Source of the DNA: Musa acuminata AAA Group
Taxonomy: Eukaryota > Streptophyta > Magnoliopsida > Zingiberales > Musaceae
Assembly: GCF_036884655.1 (NCBI RefSeq)
Contig: NC_088327.1
Coordinates: 17,570,001-17,634,000 of the forward strand
DNA length: 64,000 bases
Direction: 5' to 3'
Shown here: positions 1 through 11,323 of the stretch, one piece after another
Position numbering within the stretch: position 1 is the stretch's first letter
Layout of the letters: each line of letters starts with the position of its first letter
Program-made: the position numbers and the translations under genes
Notes under the pieces: generated by a model
Database searches by the model: none
What the model saw: the letters and a program-made list of their open reading frames with translations, nothing else
Told to the model about the DNA's origin: nothing

Positions 1-1383
1 ATCCGCAAAACACAAAACTACGTGTAGAGATTGTGTTACCTAGGGAGATCGTATATCCTTGTTTCCTTGCAGATCCTTAGGAGAGGGTGAAGGAGGTCAA
101 GCGTCCTCCTCTCTAGCGGTGATCCACACAGCAGGGTTGCGACGACACTCCTCAAAACTCCAGGCCTACTCTGAGGTGGAGAGGGAGAGGAGAATAGGAA
201 AGGCAAGCAAAGACTCTAGCCTATGAGGCTATGAATCCCTCCTATTTATAGAGATCCCGTGTCAAACCCTAATGGGTCTTTCCCTAGTGGGTATTGGATC
301 TGCATCCAATAAGACAAGGGCTCCGTCGGATATCTCATATCCGAACCTCTACTCATCGCAATGCCTACCATATGTGTGTGACCCTCTAGGCCCAATATCG
401 AGCTGGCCGTGAGTCATACCTGTCAGAACTCCTTCTAACTCAGTGAATTATTATCTTTGTAATAATTCCCTCGACTCATCGACTACGGACGTACTATGCC
501 ACTACGCCGTAGTCCCCAGACGATACAAGGGAATCCAATCCATTGGACCTGTCTGTCCTCAGTTACCATGTACCTATAGTCCCTCATCCATCTAATATCC
601 CAAAGACCGTATATCGAGCATGGTGCTGTCAGACCCATACGGTTTCTACTCGAGTCTCGCTCTAATCGGATTCTCCCGGAGAACTCTTTCTCTCTCAACC
701 CGAATGACCCTGGCCAGGGATTTGTCTGAGCAAAAACACATAGGATATTCCTCTCATGACGCCGAGAGTGGATGATCCTCTATTGACACTCAATAGTCCT
801 CGTAAGGTCGACTACCACTCCCAATGACCAGCTGTACTAGATCTGGGAACAGCCAAACCTATAAGTCTAGTATCAAAGAGTGGAGCACTCATACAGGACA
901 TCCTTGGTGTCTCAAGTCTAAGGACCAGATACACCACTAGGACTACGGAATTGCTGTCTGACAATAAGGCATCATCAACCATCCAGCATTCCGTAAGCGG
1001 ATCAATCAGTGAACTCATTCTCCAATGAGCACCTGTACTGTATCCCTAGTGTCCCTACACGAGCAGCTATGAGACCAGCTGCATCCATCATATGGACGGG
1101 TATACAGCACACCAATCTATCCGGTTATCACGATGTCCCTCTCGAGTAACCTATGACCGGGATTATTTAGGATGTGTGTTTAAAGGTGAATCGATCTCAT
1201 TATCGTGATCTCATCACGATCCGATTCCCATTGCACAAATCCAAGGACATCACAATATATGTATGCATTTATGCAATATTTATAAAGTGATATACGCCAA
1301 AATATAATAAGCAAAAAGATTCTTTATCAAGTCACACGTGCCATCACTCACGTGATTGGCTTGCTGGGCACCTATGACTAGCA
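1..1383 (-). repeat. 3' LTR of Copia-H (partial)
   Basis: It matches 7098-8481 almost base for base and ends on the plus strand in CTAGCA, which is TGCTAG at the start of the LTR on the coding strand. A TATA box lies at 243-250. Confidence 0.95.
243..250 (-). promoter_or_regulatory. TATA box of Copia-H 3' LTR
   Basis: The minus strand reads TATAAATA. The same octamer is at 7341-7348 in the 5' LTR, where it would drive the genomic RNA. Confidence 0.7.
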
Positions 1384-1394
1384 ATCTCCCACTT
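1384..1394 (-). other. polypurine tract of Copia-H
   Basis: The minus strand reads AAGTGGGAGAT directly before the 3' LTR, the usual position for priming plus-strand DNA. Confidence 0.8.
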
Positions 1395-1397
1395 GAG

Positions 1398-2849
1398 CTA
1401 AAGCCAATCACCTATGTGTCTGATCCCCATCAGACTCCTGTGACGCTCAAAGACAATCTGAGACAATGGCTTTGTCAGTGGATCTGCAATGTTATCTTCG
1501 GATGGAACTCTTTCCACTGCTACATCTCCTCGGGTTACGATCTCTCTGATAAGTTGGAACCTCCTTAGAACACTTCTGATGAGACCTGGGTTCCCTTATT
1601 TGAGTAATCGCCCCGTTGTTGTCGCAATATAAGGAAGTCGACTTGTCGCTATCTGTATCGACTCCCAAATCTATGATAAACTTCTTCACCCAGACTCCCT
1701 CCTTTGCTGCATTTGATGCAGCAATGTACTCCGCCTCTGTGGTCGAGTTAGTAGTGGTATCTTGCTTGGAACTCTTCCAGCACATTGCTCCTCCATTCAA
1801 GGTGTATACATACCCTGAATTCGACTTGCTATCATCGACATCAGACTGAAAACTTGAGTCAGTGTAGCCTTCAACCTTAAGGCTATTACCTCCATATACT
1901 AGTAAAAGATCCTTAGTCCTTCTCAAGTACTTAAGGATACACTTTACTGCTTTCCAGTGCTCCAAGCCTGGATCCGCCTGATACCTGCTCGTGACACTCA
2001 GAGCATGCGCTATATCAGGCCTAGTACATAGCATGGCATACATGATAGACCCTATTGCTGAGGGATAAGGTATCATATTCATGTTTGCCCTTTGGAATTT
2101 TCCATGCCAAATCTTTTGACAATGGTTTCTATGTATCTGGACTGGGACAAGCCAAGCATCCTCTTGGATCTATCTCTATAGATTCTAATCCCCAAGATAT
2201 AGGATGCTTCCCCTAAGTCTTTTATGGAGAAGTGTCTAGATAACCAAGTCTTTACTGTGGATAGCATTCCTACGTCATTCCCAATGATGAGGATGTCATC
2301 CACATATAACACCAAAAAGGTGATAGTGCTCCCACTTACCTTCCTGTACACACAAGGCTCATCTTCGTTCTTAACGAAGTCATAAGATCTAATTGACTCA
2401 TCAAATCTTATGTTCCAACTTCGGGAAGCTTGCTTTAGTCCATAAATGGATTTAAGCAACCTACACACTTTATCTAGGCAGTTCTTGGACACGAATCCCT
2501 CATGTTGCATCATATACACCTCCTCCTCGAGGTTCCCATTGAGGAATGCGGTTTTCACATCCATCTGCCAGATCTCATAATCATAGTGTGCTGCAATAGC
2601 CAATAGAATTCTGATGGATTTTAGCATTGCTATGGGTGAGAAGGTTTCGTCGTAATCAACACATTGCCTTTGACGATACCCCTTAGCCACTAGCCTTGCT
2701 TTATAAGTCTCTACCTTTCCATCTACTCCAATCTTTTTCTTAAAGATCCACTTGCAACCGATGGGTATAATACCTTCGGGCGCATCAACTAGGTTCCAAA
2801 CCTTATTGGAGTACATAGAATCTATCTCAGAATTCATGGCTTCTTGTCA
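1398..2849 (-). pseudogene. Copia-H reverse transcriptase and RNase H (broken)
   Basis: This is the 3' half of the copia polyprotein, which makes and processes retroelement cDNA in the virus-like particle. The RT part (2079-2837) has the [20 protein letters not shown] and YGLKQ motifs and the catalytic YVDDILI. The RNase H part (about 1492-2082) has YTDSSF, STTEAEYIAA and YCDNNGAI. The TGG codon expected before the RT Met has become a TGA stop (2847-2849). Near 2079 there is a deletion with a frame change, removing about 25 residues expected between RT and RNase H. A second short deletion near 1575 shifts the frame again. The original stop is the TAG read at 1398-1400, just before the polypurine tract. 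Product not expected to be functional. Confidence 0.92.
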
Positions 2850-4389
2850 CTTCCCGGAGTCTATACTCATAATAGCCTCCTCGTAGGTCTGAGGATCAAT
2901 ATCCTCAGCATCCTCTCCTCTAATATGTCCCACATATCTCTCAGGAGGATGGGATACTCTATCAGACCTGCGTAAAGTTGATACTTGTGTATTAGGTACC
3001 TGAACAGACTCGGGCTGTAGAGTGGTGCTTGAGCTTGGTTCTCCAACCTCGCTCAATTCTATCATTCTCCCACTGTCTCCGTCAAGAATGTGTTCCTTCT
3101 CAAGGAACACTGCTCTCTTAGCTACAAAGACCTTTTTGTCCTCGGGATGATAGAAGTAATACCCACAAGTTTCCTTAGGGTATCCCACAAATTTGCATCG
3201 CTCTGTCCTTGATTCTAACTTATCGGGGTTGTGTCTTTTAACGTGGGCTGGGCAGCCCCAAATCTTAACAACCTTAAGATCAGGCTTCTTCCCTTTCCAT
3301 ATCTCATATGGTGTAGACACTACCGACTTAGTTGGAACTCTGTTCAGAAGGTAAGCTGCGGTTTCTAGGGCATATCCCCAGAATGAGATGGGTAGGTCAG
3401 CGAAACTCATCATGGACCGTACCATATCTAATAAAGTACGATTTCTCCTTTCAGAGACACCATTGAGCTGAGGTGTATAAGGAGGTGTCCATTGGGATAA
3501 TATCCCATGGTCCTTGAGGAGTAAACTCTGTACTTAAATACTCACATCCTCGATCTGATCGAAGAGTTTTGATACTCTTTCCAGTCTGGTTCTCCACCTC
3601 ATTCTTATACTTTTTGAATTTCTCAAAGGCCTCGGACTTGTACTTCATTAAGTACATATATCCATACCTTGAGAAATCATCAGTAAATGTAATGAAGTAG
3701 GAGTAACCTCCAATGGCATGAGTTGACATGGGTCCACATACATCACTATGTATGAGTTCCAACAACTCAGTGGCTCTCTCTCCAGTTCCACTAAATAGAG
3801 ATTTGGTCAGTTTTCCACGAATGCAAGGCTCACAAGTTGTATATGACACATAGTCGAATGGATCTAGATATCCATCATTTAGCAACTTTTGAATCCTTCT
3901 TTCATGGATGTGACCTAGCCTACAATGCCACAGGTATGCACTGTTCAACTCATCTCGTTTCCTTTTGGACACATTTACATTCATGATATGTGGAGTGGTG
4001 TCTAACATAAATAAACCATTATGCAATGTTCCTTTCGTGATGATCTTATCATCTAATAATATCGAACAACCATTGTTCTCAAAAACAAATTTATATCCAC
4101 TAACTGTTAAACATGAAATGGAGATAATGTTTTTGATAATAGAAGGAACAAAATAACATGCATCTAATGCAATAAAAGCTCCACTAGGCAGATGTAGGGC
4201 GACCTCGCCAACAGCTAATATAGCAACTTTTGCTCCATTACCCATCTTGAGGTCTATCTCGCCTCTCTCTAGTCTCCTAGGCCTTGCCAGAACCTGCAAC
4301 GAATTGCATATATGATAAGCACTACCGGTATCCAATACCCATGTGTTATCATAAGAGTCTGACAAATGGAGACTGATCATGAATGTACC
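2850..4389 (-). pseudogene. Copia-H protease and integrase (frameshifted)
   Basis: Protease motif [10 protein letters not shown] occurs near 4330. The GAG-pre-integrase segment has LWHCRLGH and a CEPCIRGK zinc-binding end. The integrase core has HSDVCGP and RSDRGCEYL for its two Asp residues. The expected Glu in NGVSERRNR is present near 3450 but in a different frame, because a short deletion near 3528 shifts the reading frame. From 3425 down to 2850 the C-terminal part continues open, with the typical copia motifs YEIWKGKKP and WGCPAHV. The protein joins with gag upstream. It would cut the polyprotein and insert cDNA, but this copy is broken. Confidence 0.9.
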
Positions 4390-5208
4390 TGAAGCTTCAT
4401 CAAGCTTTTGTTTCGCCCTTTCTGCAAGGTACTCTTTGCAGTTTCTCTTCCAATGCCCATCTTTACCACAGTGGAAGCACTGGCCTTTGTCCTTTGTTGG
4501 GTCTTTCTTAGCAACCTTTGCTTTACCTTGTTTGCCCTTGCCCTTTCCCTTCTTAAGGGACCTTTCTGCTTTCCTTTTCTTTCTGGTCTCACCAGTGTAG
4601 AGAACTGGCTTCTCTTTCTTAATAGTACTCTCTACCTCCCTCAACATATTGAGGAGCTCTGGGAGAGTCACCTCAAGCTTGTTCATATTAAAATTCATTA
4701 TGAACTGTGAAAAGAAATCTGGTAGGGACTGAAGCACAATGTCCACACACAAGTTATCCTCTAGGCCCATTCCTAGACCTGTGAGTTTCTCTATCCACTC
4801 AATCATCTTTAGGACATGGTTCTGAACCGGTGTCCCCTCAGTCATCCTAGCGCGGAAAAGGCTCTTGGATATCTCATATCGTTAAGTCCTTCCCTGTTCC
4901 TCAAACAATTTGCGGACATGTAGGAGAATGGATCTGGCATCCATCTTTTCATGTTGTCTTTGTAACTCAGGAGTCATAGAGCCCAACATATAGCACTGAG
5001 CAAGAGTGGAGTCATCAATGTACTTCACGTAGCGAGCGATCTCATCCTCGTTTGCCCCTTCTTCGGGCGTAGGTATCACTGTATCAAGGACGTACATGAT
5101 TTTCTCCGCTGTGAGAACAATTCTCAAGTTACGGAGCCAATCCGTATAATTTGGACCAGTGAGGCGGTTGACATCAAGTATGCCACGTAAGGGATTTGAA
5201 AGCGACAT
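4390..5208 (-). pseudogene. Copia-H gag with zinc knuckle (one nonsense)
   Basis: Gag forms the virus-like particle and binds element RNA. The ATG is at 5206-5208, and the N-terminus has the copia Gag pattern NRLTGPNYTDWLRNLRI. A TAA stop at 4882-4884 interrupts the frame, which then continues open into a Lys-rich segment and a CCHC zinc knuckle ([14 protein letters not shown], near 4476). The frame runs on into protease without a break, as in most copia elements. Confidence 0.9.
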
Positions 5209-5403
5209 TTTCTGAAAATAAAGATGTAGCAGAAATGAATAACATGCAGATTTTGCAAGAAATAAACTATTAAGATATGGACTTCTATCTTAATATGCTC
5301 CCACTATTTTACTAACGAGTCACGCGACACCCTCAGCACGTGAAACGGAAGTCTCCGGCAGACTTCTAGTGAGGATCAGGATCCAATCAGCGTCTTAGTG
5401 TAA

Positions 5404-5697
5404 CCTCGAGGGACTCGACCAATCACACTAAGCCTAAAAGGTAGGCAACTCTTGCCGATCACAACTCCTTGTGATTCCCGTCCTGTTCGGCCTCCGAATC
5501 ACCATGGCCTCGAGGGACTCGACCAACCATGATGCTCGGTTAAGTCAACACCTTCGTTACAAGATGAGTCTGATTTGATGATATACCCTCGAGGGACTCG
5601 ACCAAGTATACCATGCCCTCAGGTCACCGGTGACATCTCTATGTCGTAAGCAAGATAGCGAATCGCGATATAGGTGAGTCTCGAGGGACTCGACCAA
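5404..5697. repeat. four-copy dispersed motif CTCGAGGGACTCGACCAA
   Basis: Copies are at 5404-5422, 5508-5526, 5587-5605 and 5679-5697. Each is 18-19 bp and almost invariant, while the intervening 60-85 bp are unrelated. Each holds CTCGAG and GACTCGAC, which can partly pair. Confidence 0.85.
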
Positions 5698-6474
5698 CTC
5701 AACCTACACCGGAAATCGGTTCCTACTTATAACGATGGAAGGCCACGTGGGTCAATCTAATTGCCTCACGTTTACCGACTTAATATTATCGAGAGATGTT
5801 TCTAAGATTTGACATGTCACACATATATATATTTAATATATATCTGCATCGCATGCAAATATATAAACTTATCTAGTATGTGTATAAGCAATCACACCAG
5901 ATGATCATGGACCACAACCTAATATGATTAGGCCCGAGTCAATAGGCCTAATCACTCACATCAAGATCTATGTGTGCAACGGTGCATCTCCATGCCCTGT
6001 GATCGTCCATCTCGTCCTCGTCGGTTCCGTCAACATCTTGATGCATCTCCATGCATCACGATCGTCCGTCTCGTGGGTCCCGCTATCGCATCCATGCTCC
6101 CACTGCGCCTCCTCATGTGATTACAACTTAATCATAGGCACGCAAGCCCGACAATAAACGAGAAATAGACTGGAGGCTCGCAGACCTCAATAATAATAAT
6201 CACAAGTACACACATCACACGGTCCATGATCATCCGTCCACACATCATACATCACATGTATAAATAATCATCATCATGTAGGACTACTAGATAATAATAA
6301 AAATAATAATCAACTAAACCTTTTAATTAATTAATATTTTCTGAAATCAGGGACATGTAGGGAATTTCTGAATTTATAGGGGTATTTTCGTAATTTAGAC
6401 AAAAGACAGAAACTGGAATTTCTCAAATTTCGAGGGGCAAAACTATCTTTTTCTCAGAAAACCCTAATTCCTTC

Positions 6475-6870
6475 TTTCTGCTGCCGCTGCCGCCGCCGCC
6501 ACCCTGCTGGCGGCGGCCTGTGCGGCGGGGCGAGGGCGCTGCCCTCGCCTGCAGGAGGCACGCCCGCTGGCGGCGCTGCCGCTGCAGGTGGGCTCCCCTT
6601 TCGGGCGTCGTTGCCTCCGCAGGCGGTGCTGTCCCGCCGGGCGGCCGCCCCTGTAGGGGGGGTTTCGCCCGCGGGAGCAGCGGCGGCAGGCGCCGCTGCC
6701 CTACGGCGCCTCTGCCCGTGGGCCGCCAGCCCCGCCAGCAGCAAGCATGCTGCAAGCAGACCGCCGGCCGGCTGCTGCAGGCATAGCGCTTGCGCATGCG
6801 CCAGCGCTGTGCTGCCTAGCTGCGGCTGCCGCTGCAGGTGGCTGCAGGCATGCAGATCGAGGGCAGCAAC
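6475..6870. other. GC-rich island in Copia-H leader
   Basis: It is dominated by GCCGCTGCC-like and GGCGGC runs, unlike the AT-rich DNA on both sides. AACCCTAATT (telobox-like) lies just before its left edge. It could be a captured plant promoter or first-exon fragment; that is inference. Confidence 0.5.
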
Positions 6871-6973
6871 TGTTGCTGCCCTTCCTCGCTTTTGCGTCAA
6901 CGATTTTGACGTCAAAATTCTTCCTAAACACAATACACGCAGTTCAAAACCAACCATTCGCACGAACAACCTG

Positions 6974-6985
6974 GCTCTGATACCA
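6974..6985 (-). other. primer-binding site of Copia-H
   Basis: The minus strand reads TGGTATCAGAGC one base after the 5' LTR end, complementary to the 3' end of initiator tRNA-Met. Confidence 0.92.
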
Positions 6986-6986
6986 C

Positions 6987-8481
6987 TGTTGGGAAATCAT
7001 TGGGGGGCGACATCATATGCGCAGCGGAAGAACAAGAAAACAAAATCCCCGATTCCCAAAAAGATGTTCGTCGTCGTGCGAAGATTGGTGCGCAAAAAAT
7101 CCGTAAAACACAAAACTGCGTGTAGAGATTGTGTTACCTAGGGAGATCGTATATCCCTGTTTCCTTGCAGATCCTTTGGAGAGGGTGAAGGAGGTCAAGC
7201 GTCCTCCTCTCTAGCGGTGATCCACACAGCAGGGTTGCGACGACGCTCCTCAAAACTCCAGGCCTACTCTGAGGTGGAGAGGGAGAGGAGAATAGGAAAG
7301 GCAAGCAAAGACTCTAGCCTATGAGGCTATGAATCCCTCCTATTTATAGAGATCCCGTGTCAAACCCTAATGGGTCTTTCCCTAGTGGGTATTGGATCTG
7401 CATCCAATAAGACAAGGGCTCCGTCGGATATCTCATATCCGAACCTCTACTCATCGCAATGCCTACCATATGTGTGTGACCCTCTAGGCCCAATATCGAG
7501 CTGGCCGTGAGTCATACCTGCCAGAACTCCTTCTAACTCAGTGAATTATTATCTTTGTAATAATTCACTCGACTCATCGACTACGGACGTACTAGGCCAC
7601 TACGCCGTAGTCCCCAGACGATACAAGGGAATCCAATCCATTGGACCTGTCTGTCCTCAGTTACCATGTACCTATAGTCCCTCATCCATCTAATATCCCA
7701 GAGACCGTATATCGAGCATGGTGCTGTCAGACCCATACGGTTTCTACTCGAGTCTCGCTCTAATCGGATTCTCCCGGAGAACTCTTTCTCTCTCAACCCG
7801 AATGACCCTAGCCAGGGATTTGTCTGAGCAAGAACACATAGGATATTCCTCTCATGACGCCGAGAGTGGATGATCCTCTATTGACACTCAATAGCCCTCG
7901 TAAGGTCGACTACCACTCCCAATGACCAGCTGTACTAGATCTGGGAACAGCCAAACCTATAAGTCTGGTATCAAAGAGTGGAGCACTCATACAGGACATC
8001 CTTGGTGTCTCAAGTCTAAGGACCAGATACACCACTAGGACTACGGAATTGCTGTCTGACAATAAGGCATCATCAACCATCCAGCATTCCGTAAGCGGAT
8101 CAATGAGTGAACTCATTCTCCAATGAGCACCTGTACTGTATCCCTAGTGTCCCTACACGAGCAGCTATGAGACCAGCTGCATCCATCATATGGACGGGTA
8201 TACAGCACACTAGTCTATCCGGTTATCACGATGTCCCTCTCGAGTAACCTATGACCGGGATTATTTAGGATGTGTGTTTAAAGGTGAATCGATCTCATTA
8301 TCGTGATCTCATCACGATCCGATTCCCATTGCACAAATCCAAGGACATCACAATATATGTATGCATTTATGCAATATTTATAAAGTGATATACACCAAAA
8401 TATAATAAGCAAAAAGATTCTGTATCAAGTCACACGTGCCATCACTCACGTGATTGGCTTGCTGGGCACCTATGACTAGCA
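6987..8481 (-). repeat. 5' LTR of Copia-H (1495 bp)
   Basis: The plus strand begins TGTTGGGAAATC and ends CTAGCA. The TATA box is at 7341-7348. The sequence matches 1-1383 with few substitutions. Confidence 0.95.
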
Positions 8482-9205
8482 CTTGGGTCACTGTTTAGGC
8501 CTTTCATTGGGCCCAACATAGTCCTTACATGGGTCCAACTGACCCATAATTGGGTTGGCCCAAATCCAATCCCAATTATATATTAACTACGAAATCTAAG
8601 ACATACTTAAGCTAAACAAGTCCCTAGGTCTTGGTTTCTTTCGGCGAGCTTCCGGCGATCTTCCGGTGAACTTCTGACGATCTTCTGGTAATGTTCCAAC
8701 AGACTTTCGGCAAGCTCCTAGGCTTCATGACGATCTTCTTAGCGAGTTCTAATGAGCTTCTTCCAGCAAGCTTCTGGAGTTCTCGGCCGGTTCCTATAGA
8801 ACTTCCGACGAACGTCTGGACTTCCGACAAACTCTCGAACTCCCAACGAAATCGCGTCCATGACTCAAGGACTTCATTTTACTTTATGCCTTGCTATTGT
8901 AGTTAATCATGCACACATAAAAACACATTTCGATCTAGACAATTATTACTAAGTATGAATCATGTCGTCCGGCATGTCATTGGTCCATCAACACTTCGTC
9001 TGATTCTTCAGTGCATCGCCCTCTCTTGCTGCCTATTACCCAATCGGCCAGTTGACCTTTGTAACTCTGATATCCTTGGCGCAATATCCGTTCTTCTTAG
9101 CCTGATGCTCGAATCCATGGCCCGAAGTCTTCTATCGATACGTCGACCGATCATCCGGCTAAACGTCCAATCTTTTGACATGTTCTACTGGCCCAACATG
9201 CTTTC
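8482..9205 (-). repeat. decayed, truncated Sirevirus-type LTR fragment
   Basis: From about 8580 it parallels the minus-oriented LTR of Sire-C (about 27950-28540), with the same CTTCCGGCGA-rich stretch, the GTCCGGCATGTCATTGG block and the AATCGGCCAGTTGAC block, but it is more diverged. Its left side is interrupted by Copia-H and its right side by the next repeat. Confidence 0.7.
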
Positions 9206-9294
9206 TTGAGGGTATTGGAGCATAATTGATAATCTGAAGTATTTATCCAATGTGCCTCTCGAATTCTGCCAGAAATCGAGCTTTGGTTGATTTC

Positions 9295-9712
9295 GCATAT
9301 TCTAGTTTCATTCCTTTGGAAATTGATATCCTTTAGCTTTCTTATTCAATTAAACTTTATATTACTGCTTTGAATTCTTGTATGCTCTTGTCCTTAAAAT
9401 TATTTGCATTCTTGAAAACTATTGTGTAACGTTTATGCTATATCGTATTGACTCATATAAGCACATGTATATCCTATTGTTCCGCATTTGCTTTCGATAT
9501 GTGCCTATTCCAGTTTCATTCCTTTAGACATTGAATTCATCTAACCTTCTTATTTGAATTGAGTTATATGTGATTGCTTGGAATCCTTGAATGCTCTTGC
9601 TTTCATTTCCTTTCAAATCTGAATACAATTGTGAAAGATTATTGCTTACTTCGTATTGACTCGTAAAGGCACATGTACATTTTGTTGTTCCGTGTGTGCT
9701 TCCGATATGTGC
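9295..9712 (+). repeat. 208-bp direct duplication, two diverged copies
   Basis: Both copies run from AGTTTCATTCCTT (9304 and 9512) to CGATATGTGC (9495 and 9703), an exact offset of 208 bp, with many substitutions between them. Confidence 0.8.
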
Positions 9713-10080
9713 TATTCATTGTTCACACTATCCTTTTGTACTCTGGTGTTTGTGGGATATTGTGAACCTTTGCCAGAAATGGTGAAGGGAGTTATGCATA
9801 GAGCCTGTGATGCTCTGCCGGCCCTTATGACTTCACTCAGACGTGGGTGGATGGAGCTCCCAAACGTGGGAGACCTCCTAGACGTGGGAGACTTATGTTT
9901 GGTGGTCATTCAGAAATGGATGTACCATATTATGTTATGGTCCCACTTCACCTTCTGTATGTTTGATATGGTATCCAAAGCTTTGGTTATGTGTTTCTAT
10001 ACATGCTTTGGATAAGAATGATATGAATGCAATGTCAAATTCGACGTTTGAGCTTCTATTTCGTATTCGTTCTTTGAAAT

Positions 10081-10266
10081 GCTCCGAAATGGTCTATACG
10101 CCATTGGTATGTTCCGAAATATTTCATTTATCATTGATATACTCCGAAACATTTCGTACGCCTTTGATATGCTCTAAAATGTTTCACTTGCTATTGTTAT
10201 GCTTCGAAATGTTTCATATGTTATTGATATGCTCCGGAACATTTCATATGTTATTGATATGCTCCA
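10081..10266 (+). repeat. 30-bp tandem repeat, about six units
   Basis: Units start at 10081, 10111, 10141, 10171, 10201 and 10231, with a partial unit at 10261. The consensus begins GCTCCGAAATGTTTC. The period is a multiple of three, so a short frame stays open and gives a ten-residue repeat; I do not regard that frame as a gene. Confidence 0.9.
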
Positions 10267-10976
10267 ATTATTCTATGCTCCATCTGTTATGAACCAAATA
10301 TGTTTGATTTAAATGACATTTGAGATTCTGCACCTAATAAGATTACGTCTATGAATTCTTATATTCTGCCTTGCATTTTGAGACCTTATTTGTTTGGAAA
10401 TTACCATCTTTTACTATGGATATGTTAGTCACTTGCTGAGCTTTATATGCTCACCCCGTTGCTGTATAAATTTTTTCGGATAGCTTGTCGCTTGCTTAAA
10501 TGTTAAGATTGGGCTGAGGCAGTGGAAAGCTAAAAGATTTTGGGCAAATCTTTATTAGTATATATGTTTTGTTGTATAAGCACACTCTGCATCTAATGAA
10601 ATGTTGACGATGAATCTAAACTTGTGGATTTTGTATAAATTTAAAGGACCTCTCATGTTTAGGATGCTGGAATGTTAAGTTTAATTCGTGTAACGATATG
10701 AACTTATGGTAAACGTTGGTTTTGTGACTGTACAGACTCCCACACTTGTGAATTTATGTTGTGGTTATTATTTTGGTGAGTTGAGTTCAGATTTTATGAA
10801 TCATCGAGCGATGTGTTGTATGTTTATGAACTGCACAGGGTTTATAAATTTGTAGATTATAGAGGTGAAATTTTGATTTGAATGTTTTCTTAGTGACCTC
10901 AAATGTGTGTTTGGATCCTGGATGGATTTGTGTTGAAATTTTTTTAATATTATCGATATTTTTGAGGGGCGTGACA

Positions 10977-11038
10977 GATAGGGGTAGTTAAGGTTAACTC
11001 CGTCATCAATTGATTGTCATCATCAAAAAGGGGGAGAT
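10977..11038 (+). other. 3' noncoding end of Sire-B with polypurine tract
   Basis: The segment matches the end of Sire-A just before its 3' LTR (from 22306). AAAAAGGGGGAGAT at 11025-11038 is the polypurine tract. The rest of Sire-B upstream is absent, replaced by the gypsy-like LTR. Confidence 0.85.
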
Positions 11039-11323
11039 TATTGAATCTCGGATTTTGATGATGAAGTCAATTGTCATTTGGTTATCTAATCCATATGTTG
11101 AGATAAGTGTGCAGGATTAACTACGATGGCAGTAAGACATGCAGCAGGTGTTGAGCCGGAGTCAAGACCAAGATCACGTTGGGGGTTCGAGAGTTCGTTG
11201 GAAGTCCGGACGGTCGTCGGAGCTTTTGCGGGAACAATCCGAGAAGTCTAGGAGCTTGCTAAAGAAGCGTGTCGGAACTCGCCAAGAGGATCATCACAAG
11301 TCCAGGAGTTTGCCGGGAGTCCG
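11039..11323 (+). repeat. Sire-B 3' LTR, left part
   Basis: The LTR begins TATTGAATCTCGG; the canonical TG has mutated to TA. It is interrupted at 11323 by Sire-A and resumes at 23591. The total without Sire-A is about 1317 bp. Confidence 0.88.
11319..11323. other. TSD of Sire-A (GTCCG), left copy
   Basis: GTCCG directly precedes the 5' LTR and is repeated at 23586-23590 right after the 3' LTR. Confidence 0.93.

Larger units (their letters stand above)
5209..6973 (-). other. long 5' leader of Copia-H
   Basis: About 1.77 kb lie between the primer-binding site and gag. The leader holds a GC-rich island (6475-6870) and a short motif repeated four times (5404-5697). Between these is AT-rich sequence with ATAAT and TATAT runs. 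The open frames here are compositional (Ala/Pro/Arg-rich on both strands) and resemble no known family, so I do not call genes. Confidence 0.7.
1..8481 (-). mobile_element. Copia-H: Ty1/copia LTR retrotransposon, left end cut by window
   Basis: Two long direct repeats (1-1383 and 6987-8481) bound an internal region that carries, on the minus strand and in order, a primer-binding site, gag, protease, integrase, RT and RNase H. INT before RT is the Ty1/copia order. The missing LTR start is about 111 bp outside the window. The two LTRs differ by roughly 17 substitutions by eye, so the insertion is young. The coding region nevertheless has at least two nonsense changes and two or more frameshifts or deletions, so this copy depends on others to move. 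The base after the right LTR begins CTTGG, the expected TSD; its partner lies outside the window. The exact copia lineage is not settled from sequence alone. Confidence 0.95.
9206..10976 (+). repeat. probable Ty3/gypsy solo LTR
   Basis: The segment ends in GGGGCGTGACA and contains TTGCTGAGCTTTATATGCTCACCCC followed by TATAAATTTT, a combination I recognise from plant Ty3/gypsy LTRs. It separates the LTR fragment at 8482-9205 from the Sire-B 3' end starting with GATAG. I could not fix the left end or find a matching TSD. It contains a 208-bp duplication and a 30-bp tandem repeat. No gag or pol is present. Confidence 0.5.

Noticed and set aside
6454..7141. Overlapping Ala- and Arg-rich frames on both strands, 76-176 codons
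   Set aside because: GC-rich DNA lacks stop codons. The frames cross the PBS and LTR boundary and show no family motif.
10081..10266. Regular short repeats considered as a CRISPR array
   Set aside because: The units are contiguous with no spacers, and the DNA is plant nuclear.
9963..10292. 109-codon frame with a ten-residue repeat
   Set aside because: It is produced by the 30-bp tandem repeat inside a solo LTR. The start lacks context and no family is recognised.
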